Source: Circinella umbellata
Lineage: Eukaryota; Mucoromycota; Mucoromycetes; Mucorales; Lichtheimiaceae
DNA: 64,000 nucleotides
Reading direction: 5' to 3'
NCBI GenBank assembly: GCA_025093555.1
Contig: JAIWNF010000001.1
Location: forward strand, 310,001-374,000
Shown: positions 11,597 through 24,605 of the stretch, in pieces
Numbering within the stretch: position 1 is the first letter of the stretch
Layout of the letters: every line of letters starts with the position of its first letter
Translations under genes and position numbers: made by a program
The notes under the pieces: generated by a model
What the model saw: only the letters and a program-made list of their open reading frames with translations
Databases searched by the model: none
What the model was told of the DNA's origin: nothing

Positions 11597-13525
11597 TTAT
11601 ACAGAAGCTGCAAGCTCTTTTACAAGTTTGGTTTTTGGATGATCTGGGCCAAATACTATGGATCGTACTTGAGAAGCATGATCAAATGCTTCTTTTGCTT
11701 CCTTTCGCCATCGTTTATTCAGCGGAACACGGTCACTATTTTTGCTTGCCATAAGTTGACATAATTCACCCAAATTTTGCCAAAAATCAGATATTTCCGG
11801 TGTGTTCTTTGGTAAGTTTTCTTTGGCATGAGCTTCCATGGTTTCGATAATGTAACGATTAACATTAATTGCGGCATTGATATCTTGACTATGTCGAAGA
11901 CAATTCATAAGAGGGATGGATGCATTGAATCGGATAGCATTACGTGGATGCAAGTCACCACCTTTCACCTTTTCCATTTTTGTTGAGTTATTGTTAGATG
12001 ATGACACCAAAGGTTCCAATTTTGCCCGTGCCCCACGATAATCTCGTTGTCTTCGAATAGCCATCATTCCTTCCATATACATTTGTTGTGCCTGTTCGAT
12101 CGTGGAAGTAACTGATTGAGCTGAAGCTGCGCTACCACATTTGGCACATTTCCATTCTCCGCTTGAGTCCAAAGGTTTTCCTTGAGTCAAATCTTCCATG
12201 GGTGATGGTGGAATAACATAAACATCTTCATGGCATTCTTCACACATGATACTTTGTAAAAATCGATCGACAGATTGTTCCATAGGTGAAGTACATCGCT
12301 TGCATTTACACCAAAAGTTTTTAGAGTCCAAAAGATCTTGTCGGCGTTCATCCCGTGACGCATATAAGTCAATATAGGTGACCGTCAGTTCTTCGCCTTG
12401 TTTCACAGGTCGAATAGTTCTGAAAGTAAGTTGACCATGTTGTACACCCACAAATGCACAGTTTGGATTACATGCATGATTGAAAAACATGCCGCTCACT
12501 GGGAAAAGTCCAAGTGCCACATCTGTATTTCGTGCTTCGTTGTCGCCTAAACCATATGCATTGGAATTGATTCTATTATAAAAAGAATGGATATATATAA
12601 CGTTTCCAGCGTTACCCATAATATAAAGTTAGATTTATGAATTCAGACAGTATTTTTTTTCTTTTATATATATGTATGTCCGTTCTCTTTCTTACCTGCA
12701 TGCAAGTGTAAGTAAATCATCCACAGGAATTTGCATCGACTCGGGCAATTCATATAATAATCGTGTACCTTATTTTTCAAAACCAAAAAAAAAAAAAAAA
12801 AAAAAAAATTAGTCAAAGGCTTTTTCCTCTTGTCTTTTTACCATAAATATACTTTTAAACTTACCAGCTTCCTTAACTACACGAACAAATGCTGGATTGG
12901 CATGATTACGATGACTTATGAGGTCTTCTGTACACCAGAATGGTGTTGGAGTGGTGGCTTGTTGGTTTTGTTTATGATTGTCGCCATCATCAGGAGCGTC
13001 CTTATTTTCATTATCTCGTTGACGACGTGCAAGTAATAATGTAATTAAACGTAAAAGGTCAACATCGACATCTGTTGCTCTCGCAATACTCTCGATTACA
13101 GCCATGGGGTAACAAACAAGTGCATGTGTATCTCTATCCTTTTCGAAACACTCTTTAGAACAATAGAATGATTTTTGACAGTCTGAGCACATCATTTTTG
13201 TAGTAATCAAGTCTAAGCACACATGACAATGTTCATCAATATAGTCTGATCGAACGACAAAAGCTGTTGCTTGTTCATAAAATATAGTTGTTCCTTCATC
13301 AAGCTGTTTACTGGCAGTTGCGTGGCGTCCTTTTGCTTTTGTACTGCGTAAAAGTACTGGGTATGTTTGCATGACTTGTTCATAGTACGGATTGATAGGT
13401 TCAATAGGTCCCGACGCTGCTGCGCTCTTTTTCTTTTTCTTGTTGGATTTTTTTTTTGGTGGACCTGATTCAATTTTTGGATCGCTGCTCACCATAATAT
13501 CTTCTTTTTTGTTTTCAGCTAACAT
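11597..13525 (-). CDS. SET and MYND domain protein (SMYD-like lysine methyltransferase)
   Basis: Three exons: complement(join(11597..12572, 12696..12768, 12865..13525)), 569 residues. After a lysine-rich N terminus a split SET domain begins (about 65-95). It is interrupted by a MYND zinc finger (about 100-140) with CHVC, CSDCQ, FYCSKEC and a final Cys. The catalytic half of SET follows after residue 244: INSNAYGLGD, then FFNHACNPNC, then GEELTVTYID, and the post-SET FWCKCKRC. A further four-Cys cluster (CEEC/CAKC) and a helical C terminus like the TPR-type domain of SMYD proteins complete it. Such enzymes methylate lysines of histones or cytosolic proteins with S-adenosylmethionine. The substrate is unknown. 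A poly-A/T run occupies intron 1. Confidence 0.9.
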
Positions 13526-16500
13526 ATTTTTTCCTTTTTCCTTTTTGGTTTTCGTTTTTTTGATTTTATTTTTTTTTATTTTTATATGGAAGGAGGTCGT
13601 CGCGAGAAAGAAAAAGAAGCAAAAAGAAGGAAATGAACTAGTATGTCGCTCAGCGTGAATTTTTTCTGCAAAGTGTGACGCATTTAAGAAGTGAAACCCA
13701 AAAAAGAAATTACTTTCTAAAAATTACCTGGTAAGGGATGTCGGGTGTAACCATAAATCAGGAACTGTGCTGAAATTGAAATTTTACGCTTCTTCTTGTT
13801 CTTCCTTTTTCTTTATTAACGACTTATGGAATAGTTCAAAAAAAAAAGTTATAAGCATATTGGGCTTATTTTTCCTAATAGTTTCGCGGCCTTTGACCTT
13901 CACTGGATAATCAATCTTTATGGAAGGTATTTTACCTTTTCTAAAAGAAACTTTGCGCAATATATAACAAAACACGGCAAGGATTTTTTTTTTTAGAAAC
14001 CCAAAGTATCTTCTATACCTTCTATAAAAGTTGACATATTCATCTAGCAACAAGTTAATATAGCGTTAATAAAGGTTGTAGGAAAGCGCAACAACTTCAA
14101 ACTTTGTTTCTTTCCTTCAACTTATATGCCTCGTATTGTGTATGATCTTTATAAGAATTATCATTACTGTATAGTTTGAAAAAGCCGTTAATTACTATAC
14201 TATCTTAAGCTAAAAGTTTCTTCTACAAATGGAAGAATAGTAGTAATAAAGGTTGAGATTCAGTTTTACCGATATTATATATATGCATGTATATAGTAAT
14301 ATAGTATAAATTTTGAAAAAGCGTGTTTTCAGAGGCCTTATTCGGGGCAACTAATAAGTGATAATATTTCTAAGCTGAGATAAATGGCGTCATTAATAAT
14401 GTAACCGCCCGACCGCTCTTCAATTTCATGTGACCCTATTTTTCTATTACTTACCTTTACCCTTACTGATATAGTTAAATTCTACTTAAACATGAAAAGA
14501 GAAGTTGGTCAATGTATTGAAAGAATCTTTATTCTTTGTATTAGGTAAAATTAACCCCTTTAATGATCAAAAGTCTCCTCCTCCAATAAAAATTAGTTAA
14601 TTTTTAACTTATGTATATTATTCTAATAATCAATGACTGAACCTTTCCTCGTTAAAAATGCAATTGTTTATATTCTACATCGTATAGCCGCTCCATTTGA
14701 TTATTGAAAAACGGGACTATATTAGCCACACGTGGTGCTAATCGCTGCTTCGCAAGGCTAAGTATCAGTTTCTCTTTTTTCCCCCCGTCTATTTGCTTCC
14801 TGCACAAAATGTCATCGCTAAGATAATGTTATTTTTATCTATAATAAAATAAACCATTGTTCTTTACCATGAATGAACCAATTCCAAACTTTTTTTCATT
14901 ATAACTACAGTCAATTCCCGGGCTCGAAATAAACGGGAGGTACGACTTTTTTAGTAGTAATAATATCAGAGTAATGATTATACAGCTTATATATTATATG
15001 TATTTCGTTTTTTAAATGCTATTTATTTCTTCAAAACATCAGCTATTTTTTTTTATTTCATACCCATATAAACAGACACGTTTTTTCTCTTGATCATTTG
15101 TTTAATATATATACACACGGGTACACCTTTTTTCAGAAAAGTATTAGCCTAAAAGGTCCCTATCAATAAAAAAAATACATGCATTTTAATGAAGATACCA
15201 TCCTGTTTCTTTTTTTTATTACAAGAATTATTTCGCGCACAAGCATTCCGATAATTCGAAGTTCTAATACATCAAAACTTTTATCCGAATAGAATGCAAG
15301 ACGTGTGCATGTTTTTTTGTTCCCTTCTGGAAAAAACAAATATTTGTTATAAATTGTGATTTGCGAATTTATCAGCACTTTTTTCGACCTTTTTCAAATA
15401 AATTATTACGAAACTTGGGCAGCAGTGTGTGTCGATAATGGTATAATTCTTTTTAAAGATTAAAAGATATAAGTAATAGCAGCGCTTATAAACAAAGCTG
15501 AGAATAGTTATAATAATATTGTTACTATTCTATTATTAGCTCATTTTGTGTGCTGGTTTAGATTTATTAAAAAAAAACTAACAGGTAAGATGATTGACTT
15601 TTTTTTTCAATTATTATTATTGTGATTTAACAATAGCTGTTCTATAACAGAAATCTATTGCATAATTGTTGTGTGTGGCACAATTAAAATCCAGAAGAAT
15701 GAATGTTCTTTGAATTCTCTGCCGGAAAAACAATATATATCTGCATCTTGGCTATGTATTTGGCGACTATTTCCCATATTCACTATACCTGTCGTGCTCT
15801 AGTTTACATAATAGCTTTACAATTTTTTGTTATGGCATCATGATGAAACTATAAACTAAAGAAGGAAATAAACATAAACCTAATAATTACATACTGGATT
15901 TACAAAATATAAGATTATCAATCAATTGGACCACAAAAAAAAAACAGCTTTATATCACGATTGACATGATTAATTCGCTTTTCTTTTTTCGTCTAGCTCT
16001 ATAATATTTTGCAATTACCGGTCAGCAGTCTTTTCCTGTAACAATGGTTTTGAAATTAATAATAATGAGATAGTGTTAATATATAATTTGTTTATTACTT
16101 CTATCTATTCAACTAGTTATATAGTTTATACAACACAAATAATCTATCTAAAGATGTAGTATTTCGATTAGAAGAAGTGTATGTGTTCATGTGGCATTGT
16201 AACAAGTCCCCATAACATTAAATCCAGGTAATAGTAATGAAGTGAGGCGTTAAAGTTATCAGTGTTATGCAGCCAAATCGGAGTAATAGACAAGAATTGA
16301 GAATTAAGTTGCGCAGTAAAAGAGAAACTAGTATCTGCTATCTATAAAAGTGATCTATAATAACGTAAGTATATTCTAAATATTAAGTGGTAACGTAATT
16401 ATACTCCAAAGATGTATAGTAATCAAGCTAATAGTATATCTTACAAACCAAATTAATCAAATAGAATGTCCGTGATAATGTCAGAGTGTGTTTTAATTGG

Positions 16501-17135
16501 TATTACTGTTGTGGAACTAGTATCAATAACGTAAGCACTTTCCAAAAATAACCTTTTCGGAATACGGGTGCATGAACTTAAACTGCACTGATTTGCTTTA
16601 TGAGTTTTACGTCTTTTGTCGATCAAACTTAGGATCAGTAGTAATTGCCAATATATATCATTAAAAATGCTTTATTCAACAAGAATTGAAATAAAAAGGA
16701 GAGGGAATTATGGTTATAGATAAAACTGGATACGAATAAAAAGGAGAGATATGCCTACCCAATAATTAATAACTTAATCTGATCTAAGTACTGATTTCCT
16801 TGTTACATTTCTTCTTTTTCAAAAATGTTGTGTATAACTGCTGTTTTGTTGTTTATACATAAAAACACTAAAAAACACCGCAGTATTGATTTGTAGTACG
16901 AGAATACCCCCTTATCCCTTCTATTTGTTTTATGAAACAGAATGTTATCCTTGATCTCTTTATAATTCCGCAAAGTACTCACACTTTGACTTTGGTTTTT
17001 TTCCTGATAGAAGACACTTTTGCTTTGTAAGCTAATTCAGAACTAAAGTATAAATAAGAACAATAGACTAGCAAAAAAGAAACGAGTATTTATCTTTTTC
17101 TCTTCTTTTGTTGCGGCGCTATTACCCCATATAAA
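13526..17135. other. Long gene-free stretch (3.6 kb)
   Basis: Only short, biased open frames occur and none resembles a protein. Local repetition is weak: AACTAGTATC and AATAACGTAAG each occur twice (about 16327-16366 and 16514-16534), and AATAAAAAGGAGAG occurs twice near 16691 and 16736. The last few hundred bases should hold the promoter of the PDR transporter, but no defined element could be assigned. Confidence 0.5.
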
Positions 17136-19542
17136 ATGAATAATAAAGATCAACGAAATTCTTCATTACCTCCTCAGTATCAACAAAGTATATCATCTGG
17201 TTGCGAGTCAGTAAACACAATTATTTTGAATCAAGATGGAACCAATGAAAACTATGGTGAACCAAGGTAATATACAGCATAGATGATAGCATTTAATGCT
17301 TGGTTCTGTATTAGAATGTTTTTTATCTAACAGCAATACTATAATTACAAATTCAGTGCCAATATTGTGAATGTTGGAGGTAGCACCTTGTTTCGCTTTT
17401 TCACTATAATGATTGCATAAGTAGTGAACTTGTAGTACTGATTTTATAATTACCTGTTTCGTATAATGGGCATTATTATAATTTTTTTTTATAACTGCTA
17501 TTTAGCTGCCATTGAGGAATATCATGACATGAAAAAAGAGTTGTCTCGTATTAGTAGGCGTTCTTCGGGTATTATTAATCTGGAAAAGGTCGGGGAAGAA
17601 GGCCGAGTACCCGAAGAAATATTCGATCTGGATCAATTTTTACAAGGGATGTCCTATCAGGATAAACAAATTGGCAAAAAACCGAAGCATCTTGGCATAA
17701 TATGGAAAGATCTTGAAGTGGAGGTAATTTTTTTACACAATGGCCTTGTAACACCGAAGGAATATAAACAGGAACGAACATACAAGAAAAGCTTTCCGCA
17801 TTGTTGATTTGTTCATTTGTTGCTTTGTTATTACATTTCCCTTTGCGACTGTTATTATTTACTTTGTTATTAATTTTACATAAAAATTATATAATAGGGT
17901 GTTGGTGCAGATGCACATACAATCCCAACTGTAATCACTGGACTCTCAAGTTTAGTACAACCATGGAAACTTTTTAACATTGGAAAGAGTAGTAGTAAGA
18001 AAACTATTCTTCATTCCCTTTCTGGATTTGTAAAAGAAGGTGAAATGTTATTAGTACTTGGTCGTCCCGGTGCAGGATGCTCAACGTTACTTCGTGTTTT
18101 GGCTAACATGCGTTCGGCATACACAAATATTAATGGAGATGTTAGTTTTGGGGGAATCGATCATGGAACTTTTTCAAAGCAGTATAGAGGACAGGTTATT
18201 TATATGGATGAAGAAGATAATCATTTTCCAACGTAATTATTATGTTTTTTTTTATTTTATTTTTTTAAAGAAAAAATGTACAGATATAGTCGTCTTTAGT
18301 AGGCATTAATGCATAAATAATTATTAAGACTCATATATATTAATCTATTCTAGACTAACTACCAAGGAAACCCTCGAATTCGCTCTTCGAACAAAAACGC
18401 CAGGAAACCGTTTACCTGATGAAACAAGAAAGGTCTTTGTTAACAAACTTATTTATATGCTTGGAAATATGCTTGGCTTAGCAAAAAACATGAATACAAT
18501 GGTTGGCAATGCCTCTATTCGTGGTTTATCCGGTGGTGAACGCAAACGCCTCTCAATTGCAGAAGCGATGACAACGCAAAGTTCAATCAATATTTGGGAT
18601 TGTGCTACGCGCGGTCTCGATGCTGCATCTGCCCTCGATTATGTCCGATCACTACGTATTATGACGGATGTGCTTCACAAGACAACTGTATCCACCTTAT
18701 ATCAGGCGTCTGATATTTTTGCATTATACAATAAGGTGATATTGTTAGATAATGGCTACTGTATTTATTTTGGGCCTGTCGAGGAAGCTCGTGTTTATTT
18801 TGAAGACCTTGGATTCTATTGTCCTCCACGAAAATCGACACCTGATTTTTTAACTGGTATTTGTAACCCATTAGAACGCGAAATCAAACCTGGATTTACA
18901 CCACCAGAAACACCAAGCGAAATGCATAAACGTTATCTAGAATCTGGTGTTCACAAGCGCATGTTAATTGAACTTGGCGATTATGAGAATAAAATAATCA
19001 ATGAAAAGCCCGCAGACTTATTTAAAGAAGCTGTAGGTGAAGAACATCAAAAGTTTGCACCAAAAAGCCATCCATACACCGCCTCATTTTATCATCAAGT
19101 CAAAGCACTGACAATTCGACAACTTCAACTTTTGTTTAAAAGCTATGAAGCACTTATATCAAGATATGGTACTGTTCTCATTCTTGGTTTTGTTATCGGT
19201 TCCTGTTTTTATAAAAGTTCCTTGACAGGTGCCGGTGCAATTTCTCGTGCCGGCGCCGTCTGTTTTACTGTGGTATGTAATGCGTTTGTCTCCCATACAG
19301 AGCTGGTAAACTTTATGACAGGACGTCCAATATTAGAGAAGGTAATATGAGTTTATTCTAGTCCCTATTCTTTTTTGTATATTATTACTTTAATTGATTA
19401 AATACTAACGTGGATATATATTTGATTTTATTTAAAGCATAAACATTTTGCCATGTACAGACCGTCAGCGTACTATCTTTCGCAGGTAGTAGTGGATATC
19501 CCTATTACTATCGTTCAAGGTTTGTTAAAAAATTAAGCTTAC

Positions 19543-19575
<33 letters not shown>

Positions 19576-22169
19576 TATATATATTATTAAGACGATTTTT
19601 TACTCATCAAATAACTCTTAATTTTTGTGCAATTACTTATTACAGTTCTCGTATACCAACTAAGTGCATACTTTTTAATGGGATTGCACTCAGATGCTGG
19701 TAGATTCTTTACATATTTTATAATTATGTGCTGGATTACTTTTGCTATTATTGGATATTTTCGCTTTTTTGGTGTCATTACAACTAGTTTTGATGTAGCT
19801 AACCAAGCAAGCTGCCTCGCTTTTATTGTTTTCTTTTTGTATCTTGGATATTTTATTGTCTATGATGCAATGCATCCATGGTTCTTTTGGTACGTAATAT
19901 GCATAAAATTGAGAGATTAATGTTTATTTATATAAATTGGTTTCCAGAGGTTTTCTAAAGCGCGACTACTTTTTTTTTTATTTCATTAAATAATACAGGC
20001 TGCATTGGCTCGATCCTTTGGCTTATGGTTTTAAGGCTCTTCTTATCAATGAAATGCGTGGCCAGATTTATTCATGTGATGGTCCTGGAAATGCAATTCC
20101 ATATGGTCCGGGCTATGACGATTGGACACATAAGATATGTACAATGAAAGGTAGTAAACCTGGGGAGAACTTTGTACTAGGTGACAACTATCTTCGTGAA
20201 GGACTTGGATTTGAACCATCTCGGCTCTGGGTTCCCAACTTTATTATGCTTATTGCATTCTTTTTATTCTTTACGGTATTAAATATGCTTCTCGTCGAGT
20301 ATTTACATATTGGTGGCAATGGATCTTTGACCAAATTATATTTGCCAGGAAAAGCACCAAAACCTCGAACTGAAGAAGAAGAAAGAGAAAGACTCGAACG
20401 ACAACAGAAGATCACCGAGCAAATGGAAAGTATTTCTACTGGCACCACTTTTTCATGGCACCATGTTAATTATACCGTACCTTTCAAGGGGGGTCCATTA
20501 CAACTTCTCAATGATGTATCTGGTATTGTCAAACCGGGTCATTTGACTGCTTTGATGGGTTCATCTGGCGCTGGTAAAACTACTCTTCTTGATGTCCTTG
20601 CTCAACGTAAAACTATCGGTAAGGTCGATGGCCGTATTTATTTAAACAATGAAGTGCTTATGAAAGACTTTGAACGAATTACTGGTTACTGTGAACAAAT
20701 GGATATTCATCAACCAGCAGTTACTGTGCGAGAAGGTATGCAATTTTCTGCATACTTACGTCAAGACCCTAGTGTACCCCAAAGTGAAAAAGATGCCTAT
20801 GTAGAACAAATCATTCAATTGTTGGAGATGGATGACATTGCAGATGCTCAAATTGGTGAAGTTGAGCATGGTTTTGGTATCTCTGTCGAAGAACGCAAAC
20901 GATTGACTATTGCCATGGAATTAGTAGCCAAGCCCAAGCTGATTTTTTTGGATGAACCTACATCTGGATTAGATGCTCAAAGTTCATACAACATTGTCCG
21001 ATTTTTACGTAAATTGGCTGATGCAGGATGGCCCGTGTTGTGTACAATACATCAACCTTCTTCGATTTTGTTTGAACATTTTGATCATCTACTGTTACTG
21101 GTCCGTGGTGGTCGTACTGCCTATTATGGTGAAATTGGTCAAAATTCCAAGACAATGATTGACTACTTTGAGTCGAATGGTGGACCCAAATGCGCATCTA
21201 ATGCTAATCCGGCAGAATATATTTTGGAGGTCGTTGGCGCTGGTACTGCTGCCATTAATAATACATCAAAAAAAGATTGGGCTGACGTATGGCAGAAATC
21301 AAGTGAAGCAAAAGTTCTTGAAGAGGAATTACAAGCAATTCATAATGCAGCAGACACTAATCCTTCTCGTAAAGCACTTACGTATGCTGCTCCTTTTTGG
21401 ACTCAAGTTTACTTGGTACATAAACGACTAAGCCTTGTTTATTGGCGCTCATCTAGCTACAACCTTGGCCGTTTTATTACTGTTGTCTCTATATCTTTGT
21501 TCCTTGGTTTTACTTTTTGGAAAATGACATTGTCATCATTGGATATGCAAAGTCGTCTATTTGTTTTCTTTGCTACAATGATTCTGGGTTATATGATGGT
21601 AATTTTCTTCATATATATGTAAAAAAAAGACACATATAGATATATATATATACTTAAAAGGAGCGATCAAAGCAGTAATAGTAACAAAAGCTGATAACTT
21701 GTTATTTGTGTTGTACCTTTTTTTCTTTTTTTTTAAAAAAAAACATGTTTCGTATATAGATTATTCTTGCGCAACCCAAGTTTATGACTGAACGTATTTA
21801 TTTCCGCCGTGAATATGCATCTCGTTTTTATGGTTGGGTACCTTTTGCCATATCAACAATTCTTGTAGAAATTCCTTATATTATTTTTCTTTGCGCCTTA
21901 TATATGTTTTGCTTATACTGGACAGCCGGTTTGAATAACGTTACAGAAGCATGTGGTTATTATTATCTTATGTTGGTATTATTTATTTTCTGGGCTGTGT
22001 CAATTGGATTTGTTCTTGGTGGTGTGACTGAAAACCCATATGTCGCTGCCATTCTTGATCCCTTGGTAATTACAACAGTGATTATTTTTGCTGGTATGGC
22101 TCAAACAGAAGCTTCTTTACCCCGTTTTTGGAGTTCCTGGATGTATTGGCTTGGTAAGTAGTAAAAACT

Positions 22170-22206
<37 letters not shown>

Positions 22207-22626
22207 ATAAGCTTTTTTTGTACTTCTCCTATTTTTTCTTTCCATTTTTATAACTTGTATATACATATACATATAGACCCCTTTCATTATGTTATGGAAG
22301 GATTTGCTGTGAACGAATTAGAAAACTTGCAAATTGTATGTAATGATGGAGATCTATTCAAATTTTCACCTCCAGCAAATCAAACATGTGGTACTTATCT
22401 ACAAAACTTTTTCGCTAATGGTGGTTCCGGTTATATTACAAGCCCAGATAGCACTATTCAATGTGAATACTGTAACTATAGAACAGCTCAAGAATATTAC
22501 TCGAGTTCTTTTAATTGGGATGAATCTAACAAATGGAGAAATATCGGGATTATATGTGTATTTTCTGCTTTCAACATTATACTCTTTGGTATTCTAGTTT
22601 ACTGGAAGCGAAAGGCCAAGCGTTAG
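17136..22626 (+). CDS. PDR-type (ABCG) full-size ABC transporter
   Basis: Ten exons: join(17136..17266, 17357..17379, 17506..17723, 17898..18232, 18354..19341, 19438..19519, 19646..19889, 19999..21598, 21760..22153, 22277..22626), 1454 residues, the usual length. The order is reverse (NBD-TMD)x2. NBD1 (about 150-400) has the degenerate Walker A GRPGAGCST with Cys for Lys, signature LSGGERKR, and WDCATRGLDA in place of a canonical Walker B-Glu. NBD2 (about 830-1060) has canonical GSSGAGKTT and FLDEPTSGLD but a degenerate linker (ISVEERKRL). This asymmetry is typical of yeast Pdr5/Cdr1. Two six-helix membrane halves follow the NBDs, and a Cys-containing extracellular loop precedes the last helix. 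Members export xenobiotics, azoles or lipids at the plasma membrane. Intron 6 holds a (CA)n run and intron 9 a 32-nt poly-A. Confidence 0.95.
19545..19573. repeat. (CA)n microsatellite in PDR intron 6
   Basis: About 14 CA units lie inside the sixth intron of the PDR transporter gene. Confidence 0.9.
22172..22203. repeat. Poly-A run in PDR intron 9
   Basis: An uninterrupted run of about 32 A lies in the intron between the last two coding exons of the PDR transporter. Its exact length may be unreliable for sequencing reasons. Confidence 0.85.
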
Positions 22627-24570
22627 ACCTATTATAGCATCCATAGAAAATCCTTCCATTGATTTGTTCATTACTGTTTTCAACAGCAACATTGTTTATT
22701 ATCATTCTATATTTTAACTTCTGTACATAGTAATAATAAGAGAAAAAAGGATTAAAATAACTATATTACTTTATCTTTTTCCTAGAACAAACATAATATA
22801 TTTTGATTTATATCAAGTAAAAGCACTTTTTTTTATTTTTTGTCAATAAAAAATCGGATCTGTAAAATATCCTTATTATTTATATCACATGCACAAATTT
22901 TTGCAATTCAAAATGGTTACTTTTACAGCTTGAAGTTCTCTCCGTTCATTTCCCTTCTCCCAAGGAATTAATGATAGAATGGAATTTAAGTCTCGGCTTG
23001 AAGGGTATTCCAGACTACATTCATTTCTAACTCTCACTATATAAATATTGCTATATCATTTATTTTTGTTTTTTAATGCTTATGTTAAATATGATTTGAA
23101 ACTACATTTCTTTATTATAACTATATATTTTCTGTACGTACTATTTCAATTAATCATGTTCATTTGACTTGCTTTAATAAAATAATGTGTAATAATAATA
23201 ATAGTAAAAAAAGAATGGCAAAAAGACATAATTTTTTACTCCTTTTTTCTCACAAATGTATATATATATATACTTTATACTTTATGTGTAATAATGTATT
23301 ATGACGGTACAAGTGAACGAGAAAAGTACAATGTTAATTAATAGTGGTAAAGTTGCTATTCTCCTGAGACGGTATACCAAATCATTCGGACATTGATGTA
23401 ATTTTCATGCATTGCTCATCTTTGATGCATTCAAATGCACACTGACACACGATTTCTTTGTAAATCTGCACAAAGAAAATACTAAAGCATGCTTTAAATT
23501 ATTATAATTCAATGATCTACTTTATTCGCACGATCTTTTTTTTTTAGTTGTATAAATATTGCTATTTATAATGACAACGATACAAAATATTGATCGACAA
23601 AAAAAAACGGCGTTGTTAATACGTTACTTTATCATATGGCCATTTACTTTACGTAAAAAATTAATGAACATGATTAAAAAAGTGAATTCTTGACATTTGA
23701 TATATTCTCATATCACTTTAATAAGCATGTGTCAAAAAAAATATATATATTTACAAGACCTCAGAAGAAACCCTACATATTATTCTAATTTTATCAGCTT
23801 AAAATATATGGATCAGAAATGCAACAAAAAACTATAAATTAGGTTTCTGCTAGTAAAAATGTTATAATATATTATTTTAACAAATAGATTTTCATGAACC
23901 CCTCTTCCCACTTTAACCCTATAATACTTTAATCCCGAAAGATCATCACCATGAACATAATGACTGTATATTTTTTAATATAATCGACAGAAGAAAAAAA
24001 AAGTTTGTCACTGACCATTTTATTATCAATAGTGTAGTTCGGCCACCATTTTTTTTTTTTTACGTAACTATATTTATCAAAGAAGAATTCTTTGATGAAG
24101 ATGATGGTAAAAACATTTCTTTTTATAATAGTTACTAGTAGTGTATATATCATAGTAACGTATTGCCATGACATCAAGTGACGATATTATGTATATCAGT
24201 GTTAATAATGTATAATCATTACAACATTAACTTGTTCTTATAACCATGCAGATAACAAGAACTATATTATTTATAGTTCGTAAGTTTTGAATAATCATGA
24301 CATTATTTCCAAGTACACTTATTATAATTTTTATTCCGATATATATATGCATAAACATCAATTTACGTTTGATTTTCGGTTTCACAGATACTTTCTTTAC
24401 ATATTAGATTTAAACATTATTGATTTATTTGTTATTTTATTAGTCCGTTACTTGATTGAATAATAAAAGGATGATCGGAAAGAATAAGGAACCGTGAAAA
24501 AAAAAGATCTTATGTTGTTTCAAATGAAACAAAACAGTAAAAGTTGTATAAAGTTTCAGAACGTTCATCA

Positions 24571-24572
<2 letters not shown>

Positions 24573-24603
<31 letters not shown>
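24573..24603. repeat. (TA)n microsatellite
   Basis: An uninterrupted TA run of about 31 nt lies in intergenic DNA. Confidence 0.9.

Positions 24604-24605
<2 letters not shown>

Noticed and set aside
13784..14053. 89-residue basic frame on the minus strand
   Set aside because: It is Lys/Phe-rich as expected from AT-rich DNA, has no domain and no supporting context.
14690..14770. Possible second tRNA-like or hairpin segment around CACGTGGTGCTAATCGC
   Set aside because: No complete cloverleaf, A/B boxes or acceptor pairing could be drawn.
16327..16550. Short repeated words (AACTAGTATC, AATAACGTAAG)
   Set aside because: Only two imperfect copies of each, with no consistent spacing or boundaries. 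Probably chance in AT-rich DNA.
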